Part shown: piece by piece, positions 23,351 through 35,042 of the stretch
How positions within the stretch are numbered: the first letter of the stretch is position 1
How the letters are laid out: each line of letters starts with the position of its first letter
Source of the DNA: Rhytidiadelphus loreus
Taxonomy: Eukaryota > Streptophyta > Bryopsida > Hypnales > Hylocomiaceae
NCBI GenBank assembly: GCA_947034895.1
Contig: OX344764.1
Location: 63,035,348-63,099,347 of the forward strand
Length of the DNA stretch: 64,000 bases
Direction: 5' to 3'
The notes under the pieces: generated by a model
Seen by the model: only the letters and a program-made list of their open reading frames with translations
Database searches by the model: none
What the model was told of the DNA's origin: nothing
Made by a program: the position numbers and the translations under genes

Positions 23351-24083
23351 ATACCAACTCAACAAGTACCATATCTTGTATACTAACCCCTCTTTGTATT
23401 TGAATGCCTCACATGGATTCACTATAAATAATGCATTTTGCTCATTAGAATGATGGTAATGGTACTCGACTTTCTTGATTTGCAATACTAATCATACTAA
23501 TCAACCTCTAGAAAATACTTGGACCCTCTTTTGGATCCTTGTATTTTTTGAAGGCTACATCCTTGGCCCTAGGATGGTAGGGGCTTTGCCAGGTTCAACT
23601 CCTACCAAGGATACTTGAAAGCAAGACAATGAAAAAATAAACCACAAAGTCAATCCCATTTCCCACATTCAAGAAAATTGACAAATGAAAAAACAAAATG
23701 ATAGGAAATTGCCTAATTACATTCGAAAACAGAGGATTGTAATCAAGAAAATTTATACTCTTTTAGCCAACTTCTAGGATAAAATTGAAAAATCCAAGTC
23801 CAACTTGGCAAAGCTAGGAACACTATAAGAAATCCATGTTTTATGTGATGTTTTCATCATTTTTTGTGACAAATTTTAGTGAACATCCAATAAAATACTT
23901 GTGTTTTTATGTCAATAATAACGTCCAATATAACATTTAGACATGTGTTTGAAATTTTGGCACTCATTCAAGTTTTAGAACTACTTTCTAAGGCTTTTAT
24001 GCAGTTTATATTTGACTTATACAACTCCCATACAAGTTTGTTGTATTTTATTTGACTTTGCAACCTCACACAAGTATTCTACA

Positions 24084-24144
<61 letters not shown>

Positions 24145-25039
24145 TATTTATATGACTTCAAGTATTCAACAAGGTACATACAAATATACATACGACTTCA
24201 AGTATTCTACAAGGTATATACAAGTATGTATATGATTTGAATTATTACACAAGCTTATATAAATACAAAAATGACTCATATGTTTCATATTTCCATGGAA
24301 CATTATGTTCCATATGTTTTATATGATCATTGATACACATCTATCTATACATGGAGTGTATTTCATTGTACAATGTTTTATTTTCAATTGACTATTTGAT
24401 CTTTATACCTTGACCCAAATTTAATTGCACCTAAAAACCTTGCGTTTTCCCATAGTAGACCTTCTCTACCCAACAACTTGTAGGATATAAACTCAAGATT
24501 TGGTCACAAAGGAATGTCAAAATATTCATCTTGGGTGGATAATAGCATTGGAATGTTATCTTTGAAGAAGAAAAACTTACCTTAGAATGACTAGTTCCGC
24601 AACCACATAATTAGTCAAATTCAATTTCCATGTTCAATTTAGTCTTTGAAATACAAGGTTTCTTGTTAGATATGCAAAATCTTCTTGATGGTATTCCCAA
24701 GGTATACAATTAAAAAAATGACATGTTATTATGGTGTTATGTTAAATATTGGATGTAATTAGAAAATGAATATAATAAATGATTAACGTGTCTTTCTAAT
24801 TTTATATTGTTTGTCATTTTGACCTTGTATAAAGAAATTCCATTGATAACTCAATATAATACATCTTATTTCATTTGACCATTTGTAAATTCTAATTCTA
24901 ATTTCAACCAAGTTGCATGCAACAACAATCTCTTTGTTAGAATTGATATATTTTAATTCCATTCAAGAACAATTAACAATTTTTTCCTAGATTTTCAAGT
25001 CATTTCTCACCATGAAGATTTAGACTTGGAAACTCTATA
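23351..25039. other. AT-rich intergenic sequence
   Basis: No gene is recognised. A solo CACTA-like left end (CACTATAAGAAATCC) is seen near 23830 without a matching right end. The microsatellite at 24086-24142 is listed separately. Confidence 0.45.
24086..24142. repeat. (AT)n microsatellite
   Basis: An uninterrupted run of AT dinucleotides, about 28 copies. Confidence 0.95.
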
Positions 25040-25325
25040 GTGCAAAAACTTTGAGTTAAGGGGATTCAAAATTGAATACTAGTAAAGGAAGGTGAAAAAA
25101 AATTATTGTTTTCACTTTGAACACTAAATATCTTACAATCTAATCACTGCATGGTCAAAGTTTATGAAAAAAATTACACACATTCTCACAAAAGTCTGAT
25201 ACAATATCTTAAGGTTGAATGTGCAAAAAAGATAATATTTTTATTTCCTTGTAGTTTTTTGCACTAGAAATGGGAGTTTTGAAGAAGATTTTGGTGAAAG
25301 ATAGTCACGAACCTTTAGGGGTTAA
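25040..25325. mobile_element. Right end of a TTAA-bounded element, copy 3 (partial)
   Basis: The right terminus reads GAACCTTTAGGGGTTAA, matching the ends of the other copies. The preceding interior (TTGCACTAGAAATGGGAGTTTTG, here in two parts around 25260) resembles the inverse of text near the left ends of copies 2 and 9215-9300. No matching left end was identified. Confidence 0.45.
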
Positions 25326-26212
25326 CCCTTGTGTGTCACAAAGCAAACCCAAAAAGTGAGAAGCTTTCCTACTTTTATGAAAGGAAACGGAATAAGGTAG
25401 GTGACTCGAATTGCGACCCACTTCTTGGAACCATCCCTACAAGAGGCTCTGAAATGGACACTAAGCAGTTCTGAAATGGACATTTGATAATGTGAGAGCT
25501 TAATAGGGTTTGTTAGATGTTAGTTTATACTTCACATATGGTGTAATAAGAGCCAGGGTGGGTCGATTTTAAACTAGGAGTTCATTTTTGCAAGGAAACA
25601 CACTTACGGCTGAACATACTTTTACTAAAATGATTCTCAGTCACTCATTAATTCTTGTATTGATATGAGATTTTAGCCACACAAACTAGACTAGTAGGCT
25701 CAACTTTTACAACAAAAATATTGAAAACGGACCTTGTATGAAGAAGTTATAAGCCGCCAAAGTTCACTGTGATTGAAAAATGTCGGGAATTAGAACTTCG
25801 AATTGCTCCCAAACATTCAAAACAACTTGAATTGACATGAAAATTTTACCACAATAACTAGACTTCAAGGGGAACATAATCCAACAAATTTTACTGAAAA
25901 CAAACATATATTGAAGGAGATAGAAGCCCCCAAATCTGCAGCCAGCAAATGCAGTTTGGTGAACTCAAATTAAACTTGTGAACTTCGATTGACTCCCAAA
26001 AAATCAATATAACTCGGATTGATCTGAAAATTTTATCACACAAACTAGAAGAGAGTGCAAAAATTTTACAACAAGTTTTATTGAATTTGGAAATTAAATA
26101 CAAAAGTTACAGCACTTCGAATTGGACTTGAAAGTATGTGAAGACTAATGATTCCTTGGGGCATTTAGGGCTTCAATTTAGTAAAGGTCACATTTAAGAA
26201 CCTTAAGTATTA
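25326..26212. other. Intergenic sequence, no feature recognised
   Basis: Mostly low-information AT-rich text. Sentences such as GACATGAAAATTTTACCACA recur loosely (25835, 26010), suggesting an old internal duplication. No coding signal. Confidence 0.4.
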
Positions 26213-26518
26213 CTTTTTCAATGCTTCACTGCTTGTTTTTGGTCACGCCATATCTTTTTCAGACCACACGTGTGTAAGTTTTGCAAGGCCTAGGATCACA
26301 AATAGGTGCCTATGGCAGAATTCTTTGAAATTTTTTAAGTAATTCATAAATACTCCGAAAAATATGAAACCACTTGTGTTAGATTCCGCATCAATTCTTC
26401 TTCAAGTGAAAAATAAGGAAAAATATTTTTATGCCTCTGAAACACATCAAAAAGTCCTAACAGCCCTTTAAGTGTCGCTTTCTGAGCCACCTACCTTAAT
26501 TTGAAAGCTACTACGTTA
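26213..26518. mobile_element. TAAGGTAG-family MITE, diverged copy
   Basis: The right end ends CTACCTTA at 26518. The interior matches 41450-41690 (shared ATCACAAATAGGTGC / GTCACAAATAGGTGC, AACCACTTGTGTTAG). The left end is too diverged to place exactly. Confidence 0.5.
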
Positions 26519-27173
26519 TAGAAGTTTTCACCATTGCAATTTGAAGCCAACTTTGTGATGCGTGTAAATTTGCAATTTCCACAAGAATCGACCGTCTAGA
26601 TTTCAAGATTATTAGCTTTGTTGCACTTGTTACTATGAGAATCCTGGGTTTCTCCAGGACTTTCCAAGTTTAGAAATTTGTACAGGGCAAACCATGAATC
26701 GCATGCCCACAAGCTTTGAGTATGACTTAACAATTGTAGCCAAGAATCTAGAGAATAAAAAAATTCTTTGGAATTTGTGAAAACCCAACTTCGGCGATGT
26801 TTTAAAGCAGCAAGATTTGAGGTTTGCGTCCTCAGTACGGTCAAGTCGGGGCCGCATAGACATTTCTAGCACTGTGTAATTATGCAAAGGTGAGCTGATC
26901 CAAGGCGTGGAGCAGAGAGATTTGCAATCCTAAACAACTATTTCAGACTCATGTATAGATTGTGCTTTCAAATAACTTCGAAATTAGTCGAAAAAAGTCC
27001 GTTCTAACGCACAGGAATTAAAGAGTAACCCCCACTTGTATCTCTTTTCCTCAAAACTTAGTCTCAACATCTCTTGGGTACATTCATTTGTGCAACCATT
27101 ATATGTAACACTAATATTTTACAAAGTTGTAGTGACACTCATTTTCTAGGTGATGTTAATTCCCCCTCACCAA

Positions 27174-27494
27174 TAAGGTAGGAGGTCCATAAATGGATCA
27201 TCTAAGGGTTGGAACTGAATTTTGGGAAGGTGAAACATCTTGAAATATTTTTCAATAATTTTTCCTTAAAAGACAAGTGGAATTAACATCTAACACAAGT
27301 CTTTTCATATTTTTTGGAACTTTGTGGAATTAGTCATGAAATTTTGAAGTTGAAATGGCATAAGGCTCTATAATGACTCACTTCCTAATATGTACATTTT
27401 TTGTACATTGCTGAAGTCTATGAAAAAGAAACATGTACAAATAGTGTACGTTTAAGGAGGTGGACCATTTTAGAGCTTGAACCCTTTTACCTTG
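27174..27494. mobile_element. TAAGGTAG-family MITE
   Basis: It starts TAAGGTAGGAGGTCC. The interior is closely similar to 44550-44891 (AACTGAATTTTGGG, GGTGAAACATCTTGAAATAT, AACATGTACAAATAGTG). The right end is degenerate (TTTTACCTTG). Confidence 0.65.
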
Positions 27495-28490
27495 AGACAA
27501 ATCAGCAAAGTTTGGTTGCTCCCAGCCAGTTCTTGTAAAGACTGACCTTGCACGGTAGTATAGTACAGTATAGTTGAGTACCATAAAGTTACGAACTTTT
27601 TCAAAAACTTTACAAAACATATCACTGCTGCCAACTTTGACACCCTCCCGAGGGCTCAAAAATTGTTTTTTTTCCATGAATTTTTTTTGGCAAGAGAATC
27701 TATGTGTTTATAACATTCGTGAAAAAATTCAAAGCTAAAAGACTTACACAAAAAAAGATATTTGAATTCTACCAATTTTTTTTCTTTTGCCATGAAATTT
27801 TTGTCATGAGATCAAATCTATATTAATAACATTTGGTCCAAATTTCAAGGTCAAAAGATTGACACAAAAAAAGATATTCGAAATCTACCAACATGTGTCA
27901 TTGAAAGGGACAATTTCACTATTGCCAACTTCCATAAACATATTGGTAGATTTTGAATATCTTTTTCTTTGTGAATCTTTTGAACTTGAAATTTGGCATA
28001 CATGTTATCAACATAGATTCCATCTCTTCCAAAAAAATTCATGGAAAAAACAAAAATTTTAAATCCTTGGGAGGGTGTCAAAGTTGGCAATAGTGAAACT
28101 CTCCCTTACAAAAATACAGGTTAGTACATATTAAATATCTTTTTTGGGGTAAATATTTTGAACTTGAAATTTGTCACACATATTATCAATGTAGAGGCAA
28201 TCTCATAACAAAAATTTCATGGCAAAAGAAAAAGTTTTCAATCCTTGAGACGGTGGCAAAGTTAGGAAAACTGAAAGTCTACAACTACACATGTTGGTAG
28301 ACTTTCAATATCTTTTTTTGGTGAATCTTTTAGCCTTGAAATTTGGCACAGATGTTGTTAACATAGGGATGCGCTTGAAAAAAAAATTCATGAAAAAAAC
28401 CCAATTTTTGAGCCTTCAGGAGGGTGTCAAAGTTGGTAGCAAGTTGGTAGGAATGAAAAAAAATTTGTATGTATATGGTACCCGACTGTA

Positions 28491-30203
28491 CAGTGGGGTC
28501 CAAAAATATTTCAAATTCTGGATGTGTTCTCAGTTCTGTGCTTTATAAACAACTGCATTCAATTGCATGTAGCCACTTCAATACTTAATCTTTTTTTACC
28601 AAGTCAATTGCAACTTGTGAAGCTGTTAGTGGCCTTTAATCACCACCTGTTAATCATGAGCAAGTGTCTGAAATTAAGAGATTTGTTTGTAATTAGTAAA
28701 ATGTGTTGTCAACAGCTCAAACATGCATGTTCTCTTGTGGAGCTCCTAGTGCCACTTCATTGCTTTGATGGCATGTATTCATTAAAGAGCTTAATGTATA
28801 AAGCTCCAGATTACAATATGGAGTGTCATTGAAATGAAGATTAGCTTGCACATATGAGATATGGTGGCTTGAAATTGTTTTACAAGTAGTTTGGATAGGA
28901 GCATTGGAGTTCCCTTGTTTTGTTTTGTTAGTGATTGAATCTTTTGATTTTTAGATCGTGCATTGGGGCTTTGAGAGGTACCATGCTGTACAGAATCTTG
29001 AGTGATGAAGAAAAGAGTTGCATTGTGGGAATGCGTGAGGGTGGAATGAAGAGTTCAGACATTGCATCTGTGTTGAGTATTCCACGATCAACTGTTTCTA
29101 CTATCTTGACAAATTGGAAAATCCGAGGGAGTGTAAAATCTTTGAAACCTCAGTGTAGTAGGCATCGGAAGTTGAGTGATCGTGGTGCTAGAGTGCTAGC
29201 ACGTCATATTAGAGATGATAGAAGACAACCATTGTCAGAAATATCAAGCCTATTGAATGTGAGTCGCAACTTTAGCACGGTCATATTTACATGACTTGGG
29301 TTTTAGAAATTGCATTGCACCAAAAAAAACATATCTTAGTGAGAAACACAAATTAGATAGGCTTGAATTTGCTCGTGCTCATGAGAGTTGGAGTTTTGAA
29401 GATTGGTGCAATGTGATTTGGTCAGATGAGTCATCATATGAAATTGGCAAAAATTAACGGCAAATTAGAGTGTGGCGAAGATCATATGAAAAATATGCGT
29501 GGGATTGCATAGCTCCAACTTTTAAGAGTGGCCGTACTTCAGTGATGGTTTGGGGTGCATTTACTGGCTTTGATAAATGCCCTCTTGTTATTATACCTCC
29601 AGACAAAAGAATGGCAAGCGATTTTGTAACCATTGTTTATGAGGCAATATTAAGCGGATTTTACTTTCTACATGATCACCCTCAACAACTGAAACTTATG
29701 GAAGATGGCGCTCCAGTCCACCATAGCTCACTTCCATTGCAATGGAGACAAGCTCATGGTATGGTGAAATTAATTTGGCCTGTAAACTCTCCATATTTGA
29801 ATCCCATAGAAAATCTATGGAAGATTGTCAAGGATTTGTTACAACATCGTCCTAGACCAAGAAACAAGGAGGAAATGACACAAACCATTCAATCAACATG
29901 GGATACAATATCTTTGGAGCAACTCCAAACCTTGATTAGAACCATGCCAAGCAGTTATTTCAGCAAGAGGTGGTAGCACTAGATGGTAGATACTATGTTG
30001 TGATTATTTTTTTAAATATATGATTTTTTAGTTTTGTAATGCAAATTTTTCATGCAATCAAAGTAGACTCTATTATCTTTCCAACACAATTTACGGTTTG
30101 TGAATTGATGAATTTTTTAGCCTACAAGAGGTTTTCAAAGTTTGCAGTTTTCATTCCAATTCACCTCCAGGACAAAAATTCGAAATATTTTTGGACCCCA
30201 CTG
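28491..30203 (+). mobile_element. Complete-ended Tc1-type element, 1713 bp
   Basis: The inverted ends start CAGTGGGGTCCAAAAATA and agree for 22 bases before the first mismatch (about 26 of 27 overall). They are flanked by TA on both sides (28489-28490 and 30204-30205), the target duplication of Tc1/mariner elements. About 490 bp separate the left end from the transposase start. The transposase gene is broken (separate entry). Insertion was into an inverted-repeat element. Confidence 0.92.
28983..29976 (+). pseudogene. Tc1-type (DD34E) transposase, one frameshift and one stop
   Basis: This is the transposase that would cut and paste the surrounding element. The first frame starts MLYRILSDEEKSCIVGM and holds an N-terminal helix-turn-helix with SSDIASVLSIPRSTVSTIL. 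After a frameshift near 29275-29290 the second frame continues with HDLGF, IAPKKTYLS and the first catalytic Asp in IWSDESSYE. It meets a TAA at 29455-29457, then runs from VWRRSYEKYAWDCI through SVMVWGAF and LMEDGAPVHHSS (second Asp) to WPVNSPYLNPIENLW (catalytic Glu). There are 34 residues between the second Asp and the Glu, so the type is DD34E, the Tc1 class. Typical plant mariner-like elements are DD39D. The C-terminus ends at 29976. The motif wording (SGRTSVMVWGAF, MEDGAPVH, IENLWKIVKDLL) reminds me of Tc1 transposases common in fungi; that is memory, not a search. Confidence 0.9.
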
Positions 30204-30653
30204 TACAGTACAGTAAAATTCCAGGAGGCGCCAATTTGGAACCTCAAGTTTTGGCTCCTTTGCATGTTTTACACGTTTGTCTTTGTCGAATGACAAGCAT
30301 CGGCCATGCTCGACTCTGTTTGAAATGCAAGTGGAATCGTAGTACAACGTGAACAACATTGATCTCCACCAAAAGTATATTATAATTGTATGTACGTAGC
30401 TATGCGTCATTTCTCGACCCAGATTTTTTCTTTTCCTGGCTTTGATTGTTCAGTACGGTAACCAAATAATCGAAGCCTGCTATGATAGCAGTCCCAATTT
30501 CCATCCTACTGTGCAATTCAAGTCGTCTTGTGCATCCTCGTCTTCAATTGCAGCGATCGCATAATTGGGTATTTCTCGGACTTGTATCGATTGGAAGCTA
30601 GAGCTCCGTCGTTCAGGATCAAATTAGACTGTTGTGGCCTTGTTGGGGTGAAA

Positions 30654-30881
30654 ATGGCGACACCGAACTCCGATCCTTCTCTGGCAACAAAGAGGTACTG
30701 TAAATTCCACGTAATGTTGCTATTGTTTCCACTTCTTTTGGTCGGCAACTGTTGCACTTTCTCAGCTCTTGTTGATGCTACCTACGACTTCGTGAACAAA
30801 TTCCCTCTTTTACTTGTTTTCAATCAGAAACCATTGCTCACAGAAGTGAGTTTCTATGATCCTGTAAATGATCGAACTTAG
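30654..30881 (+). CDS. Doubtful small ORF with hydrophobic N-terminal segment
   Basis: From the ATG at 30654 this frame encodes 75 residues: a short polar start (MATPNSDPSLATKRYC), a hydrophobic stretch (VMLLLFPLLLVGNCC, about residues 20-34), then a mixed tail. It could be a small secreted or membrane protein, or simply part of the leader or promoter of the SDR gene that starts 260 bp downstream. No family is recognised. Confidence 0.2.
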   Translation: MATPNSDPSLATKRYCKFHVMLLLFPLLLVGNCCTFSALVDATYDFVNKFPLLLVFNQKPLLTEVSFYDPVNDRT

Positions 30882-31141
30882 CTTCTTTTCACTCCAACTG
30901 CTAATTTCACGACTCTTTCAAAACCATTTCAACTGATTCCCCTCCTATCGATCAGCCTCTGAGGTTTCACGCATCTCTTTCATTATTACCACAATTGGTC
31001 CACAAAACGTCCACCGGATCAGACGATAGGTGATTCTTCTCGAATGGTGGTCAAATGGTTGTCGCGGAACCGATTGTCGAACATACTTCAAGTTGCATTA
31101 ATTAAAACGACTCTGAAACTCACCAGTCTAATTTAGAGTCC

Positions 31142-32238
31142 ATGATCATGCTCGGAACCATTCTCTGGTCAACGTTTCCTGGGGATTTGTGTTCAGTCAG
31201 TGATCCGTTGTGTCGGTATGGCCATGCCGGGACATGCAGATTGGCCGGCAAAGTGGCCATCATCACCGGCGGCGCGAGCGGCATCGGCGCGGCCTCCGTC
31301 CGTCTCTTCGTCTCCCACGGCGCTCTCGTCGCCATCGCCGACGTGCAAGACTCCCTCGGCCAATCCTTAGCTGCATCGCTCTCTCCCCACGCCAAGTTCT
31401 TCCACTGCGACGTCTCTAACGAACCCGACGTGGCTCATCTCGTCACCTCCACCATCCAACACTTCGGCCGCCTGGACATCATGTAAGCAAGCTCCCCATT
31501 CCCCACATTACCTCCAGCATTTCTTGACGTCGATAATGTGGAAGTTTGGAACATTTTAGATCATTGATCATAGAAGTATGATCGTACTGTATATTCTATT
31601 GCGAGGGTATTAATTCTTCCTATCCGAAAGGAAGGAAGGAAGGAAAGTTAACACTCACTGGCCGACATCGGTGGAATTGCAGGTACATCAACGCAGCCAT
31701 CGTTGGCCCTATGGCTCCCCTCCAAGACATCGACATCGACGCATTCGACCGCGTGTACGCCGTCAACCTCCGCGGCGCCCTGCTTTGCACGAAACATGCC
31801 GCCAAAGCCATGATCCCACAGAAAAAAGGAGTGATTCTCGCGACGTCAAGTGTGGCGGCCTTGCTGGGAGGAGTGGGTCCGCTGGCGTATTCCATCAGTA
31901 AGACGGGACTGTTGGGGATGCTGAAGAGCGCGTCGTTTGAGCTGGGGAAGTACGGAATTCGGGTGAACTCGGTGTCGCCAGCGGGAGTGCCCACGCCTGC
32001 GAGCAGGCTTTATCTGGGAGATGGTGGTGGTGGTGATCCGATGACGGACGAGGAGTTGGCGGCGGTGTTTTCGTCGGTGGCGGATCTGAAAGGGACGGTG
32101 CTCATGGCGGACGATGTGTCGAGAGCGGCGTTGTTTCTGTCGAGTGAGGAGGCGCAGTTTGTGAGCGGACATAACTTGGTGGTGGATGGAGGATTCTCGG
32201 TCAGCAAGGGGTATGTCCCGCCCGGCTTGCAGCAGTAA
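31142..32238 (+). CDS. Short-chain dehydrogenase/reductase, plant SDR110C-like, two exons
   Basis: NAD(P)-dependent alcohol/ketone oxidoreductase of the classical SDR fold, closest by wording to the plant group that includes xanthoxin, momilactone and secoisolariciresinol dehydrogenases; the substrate cannot be told. Exon 1 is 31142-31482 and exon 2 is 31683-32238. The intron (31483-31682, GTAAGC...TTGCAG) splits the Met codon in DIM-YIN. The joined product is 298 residues. Visible: cofactor loop TGGASGIG (42-49), ADVQD after beta-2, NLRG (N142), Ser169/170, Tyr183 and Lys187 in YSISK, and the C-terminal [11 protein letters not shown]. The usual NNAG motif is INAA here (116-119). About 33 residues precede the usual start at [11 protein letters not shown], so the true start or a transit/leader segment is uncertain. 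Exons are GC-rich against AT-rich flanks. Confidence 0.9.
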
Positions 32239-32257
32239 GGGATGTGATATTGGGACA

Positions 32258-32515
32258 TGGAAGTGCAAATTTTCAGGATTGCGTGCATGAAAGGCGTATC
32301 AATGTTGCTTGAAGACACAGAGGAGAAATTGGAAATGTCCAGCTATGGAATTTTTGAAGAGTTTCATAGGCAATGTGTAGAGCAATGGTAGAATAGGAGA
32401 CCACTAGGGTACACTAGGAAAGGACTTTGGACCCAATTGAAGGGCATTTGTTCCAGTTCTATTTCGGATTTCTCCTGTGGAAGTGCATCACTTGAGCACC
32501 CGACGAAGGAGATGA
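32258..32515. repeat. Dispersed repeat in the SDR 3' region (partner at 40495-40715)
   Basis: The text GAAATGTCCAGCTATGGAAT, GAAGAGTTTCAT, ACACTAGGA, GGCATTTGTTCCA and TTTCTCCTGTGGA matches, in the same order, text in the intron of the gene at 39637-41264. It may be a SINE-like or other dispersed element now in the probable 3' UTR. Confidence 0.5.
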
Positions 32516-33680
32516 AGATTCCTTTGCTTGAGTATTTGATTTTGAAACTGAGTATCGGATTAGGCAGTGTTTAAAAATCAGGTAACCTGAGCCGCTTGTT
32601 GATGGGCACATTCTCCTCCTCACAACCGAGCACGACACATGGATGCAGTGTCTAGAGACGGATTTGCAAGTCTCGGAGTTCTTTGACTGATGGAGATGAT
32701 GACCGTGTGAGCTTGTTATGGGTTTGAAACGGGTTAAAGGTAGGCACACTCTAACTAGCCACTTACGCGAGGGACTGGTTATTAATTGATCATATTTTTA
32801 TATTTCGTTGTTAGCTAATGAAGCAATACAGCAAGGAATGCATCATTAGCCATTTGGATTGCAGACGCAAAAGGAACGCAAGGTCAAAGTTTTAGTGGTA
32901 GATGTTTTAAAACTGCCACTTGATCATGTGCTCGGGTGGTGTACTATTCCGTACATCTTGTTAGTCAATATGTATCACTTGCCAATTCTAGGGTGGTGTT
33001 TTCGGGTAGTAGCGAGTTAGGTGTACCTTGTTGTGGGTTACATTGAAGAAATCATTCTCTATTTTGTGTGTAAATTTGTGCTTTCTCTGGCTAGAGCACA
33101 AGTTTTGCGAAGGTAACTATGATGTTCGTGCACTTGAAATTGACTGGGATGCCCATTTTGAAGAATGGCATCCATACCCACGGCTTGAAGAATGTGACTG
33201 ACGATGAACCTACATATGCTGATTAACTTTGTTTGTGAAATCAATGTCTTTCAATCAATTGTGCCGACTATCTTTGCACCAATATTGGGATTGTGCAATT
33301 TTTTTCTTGAGATGTAATTGGTGAACTTAGAGTCCATTCAAGTTTGAAAAAATAAGGAGATTTCTACAAGATTATAATTTATTTACTACACTCTATAAAC
33401 ATAAACATCAAAATATCTATTTTCGTGATATTCTTCATGAACTTACTGTCCTACTTTTGTGCATAACTTTTGGAGAGTTATTTTTACCCATGAATGTTTG
33501 GAAATATATCATTTGAAGCATTTTACTAGTATTTTATATTTCATTTTTATTTTAAAATTTGCTAAACTCATTATATTTTTAATACTATTCCATTGATATA
33601 ATATGAACAAATTTTCTTGCAACCACTCACTATTGCAATGCTTGTGGTAATTCCTATGACAATGTAGAGGTGTGACAATA
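32516..33680. other. Intergenic sequence downstream of the SDR gene
   Basis: No further gene, tRNA or structured repeat is recognised. Confidence 0.45.
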
Positions 33681-34389
33681 AGGGCTGGTATATACTTGGG
33701 GCCGGATTGAAGGCCGGCCGGAACTTTCCAAGTTTGAACCAATGGGATCATTCTATTTCTCCAAATCTGGCCCAAGAGCTTTATACTAGGGCCAGATTGA
33801 TACCACAACTCATCCTACGTGTTGCCTTAGGTGGCATGGTTTTGGCGCCAAAACATCCGGCCCCAAGGGAGCAATCGGACCGAGGCTTTAAGTGGCCCAA
33901 TTTTCCATATGGGGCCAGATTGGGCTCTTTTGTTGGATCGTACAAATCTTTACCATTGATAAAGAAAAATTTATTTATTTATTTTTAAAAGCTTCTTCAT
34001 CTTTATCTCTATTTGTGCGGATTCTTTATTACTCCAGGGTCATGAGCTGTGGATTTGGATTAAAGTGATGTTGCATAACAAATTTCTGTTTTATACATTT
34101 TCCTTTAAATAAGCAGTAAAAAACTAGTATAACATAAAAAATAAAAAATAGTTTTTACTGAGAAAAACAGCATACAATTACAGCTAACCCAACTCATAAT
34201 TGGAGTATTCACAGGTTTAATTCCTGTTGGATGCATTCATAAAATTATAATTTTAAAAATAAAAACATATAAATTAAGAATAGTAAATAAAAAAATATTA
34301 ATAAAAAAAATAATATTAGTAAAAAAGAAGTGTACATAATATAATTTTCTTTTGTTAAAATTAGTTGAATAGTAAAAATTAATTAATTA

Positions 34390-34627
34390 ATGCCATATTT
34401 AACTACTTTTGGACTATTCAATGAATTATGGACAAATCACTCTGAGGTCTCCAAATAATAACATCGGGAGATCTCCCTCTGTTTTTATAGATCTCCAAAC
34501 GTTTTGCATTGATCTCCCAATGTTTTGCCTAAACCTCTTGATGTTTTGTATTATCTCCTAGTAATCATTTTTATGACCATTACTAATTCTAGACTTTCCA
34601 AAGTCCAAAAGTAGTTAAATGTGGCAT
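34390..34627. mobile_element. 238-bp MITE with 26-bp inverted ends
   Basis: The left end reads ATGCCATATTTAACTACTTT and the inverse of the right end reads ATGCCACATTTAACTACTTT; the match continues through TGGACT with a single difference. The core repeats AGATCTCCAAACGTTTTGCAT-like text (about 34490-34550). Nested in the 33681-36023 element. Confidence 0.7.
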
Positions 34628-34878
34628 ATTTTAACTTTAATAAGAAATATAAAATATTTTTAGATAAAAGGGAGGAAAAAATAATAATGGATGAAGATAT
34701 CCAGTACTTACAGAAAAAACAATTTATTTGTCAATATACTTTTGATGTTAATCAACTAAGATACAAATTTAAAAAATTAAAACGGATTGAAGTTTTTTTT
34801 AATGTAAAAGGATAACCAAAATCAAATCTTCATGGTTCTCAGAAATTTACACTAAATAGTGAAATTAGGTTGCTTGAA

Positions 34879-35042
34879 TATAAGGTAAACTATTCCATTA
34901 TGAGCAAAAAATGGGAGCAAGCCCATTGTGGGCAAAATTGTAATGGTCATGTACATTCAAGTTTTGAAATGTACACCACCATTACAATTTTGCCCACAAT
35001 GGGCTTGCTCTCATTTTGCCCTTACTGGGAGTTTACCTTATA
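34879..35042. mobile_element. Foldback MITE, near-perfect long hairpin
   Basis: The ends read TAAGGTAAAC / GTTTACCTTA with TA on each side (34879-34880, 35041-35042). The arms pair almost completely, including an unbroken 33-bp stretch centred on GCCCATTGTGGGC, and leave a short loop around 34955-34970. If transcribed it would make a long hairpin RNA. The terminal TAAGGTA is shared with the MITE family at 27174, 41287, 44550 and 45171. Confidence 0.8.

Larger units (their letters stand above)
27545..30230. repeat. Inverted/tandem repeat complex, split by the Tc1 element
   Basis: A unit of about 170 bp containing GAGGGTGTCAAAGTTGG and GTGAATCTTTTGAACTTGAA occurs three times in one orientation (about 27940-28095, 28120-28262, 28300-28440). 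It occurs twice in the other orientation (about 27600-27760 and 27770-27900). The outer sequences also pair: on the left, 27550-27590 inverted reads GGTACTCAACTATACTGTAC; on the right, GGTACCCGACTGTACAG is cut by the Tc1 insertion and continues after 30203. This is probably one foldback-type element. Confidence 0.6.

Noticed and set aside
23558..23630. tRNA- or SINE-like stretch with GGTTCAACTCC and ends TCCTTGG / CCAAGGA
   Set aside because: The B-box-like word and pairing ends are suggestive, but the T-stem does not pair and no full cloverleaf or A box at proper spacing is seen.
23826..23990. Possible CACTA-type MITE starting CACTATAAGAAATCC
   Set aside because: No inverse right end or 3-bp duplication was found downstream.
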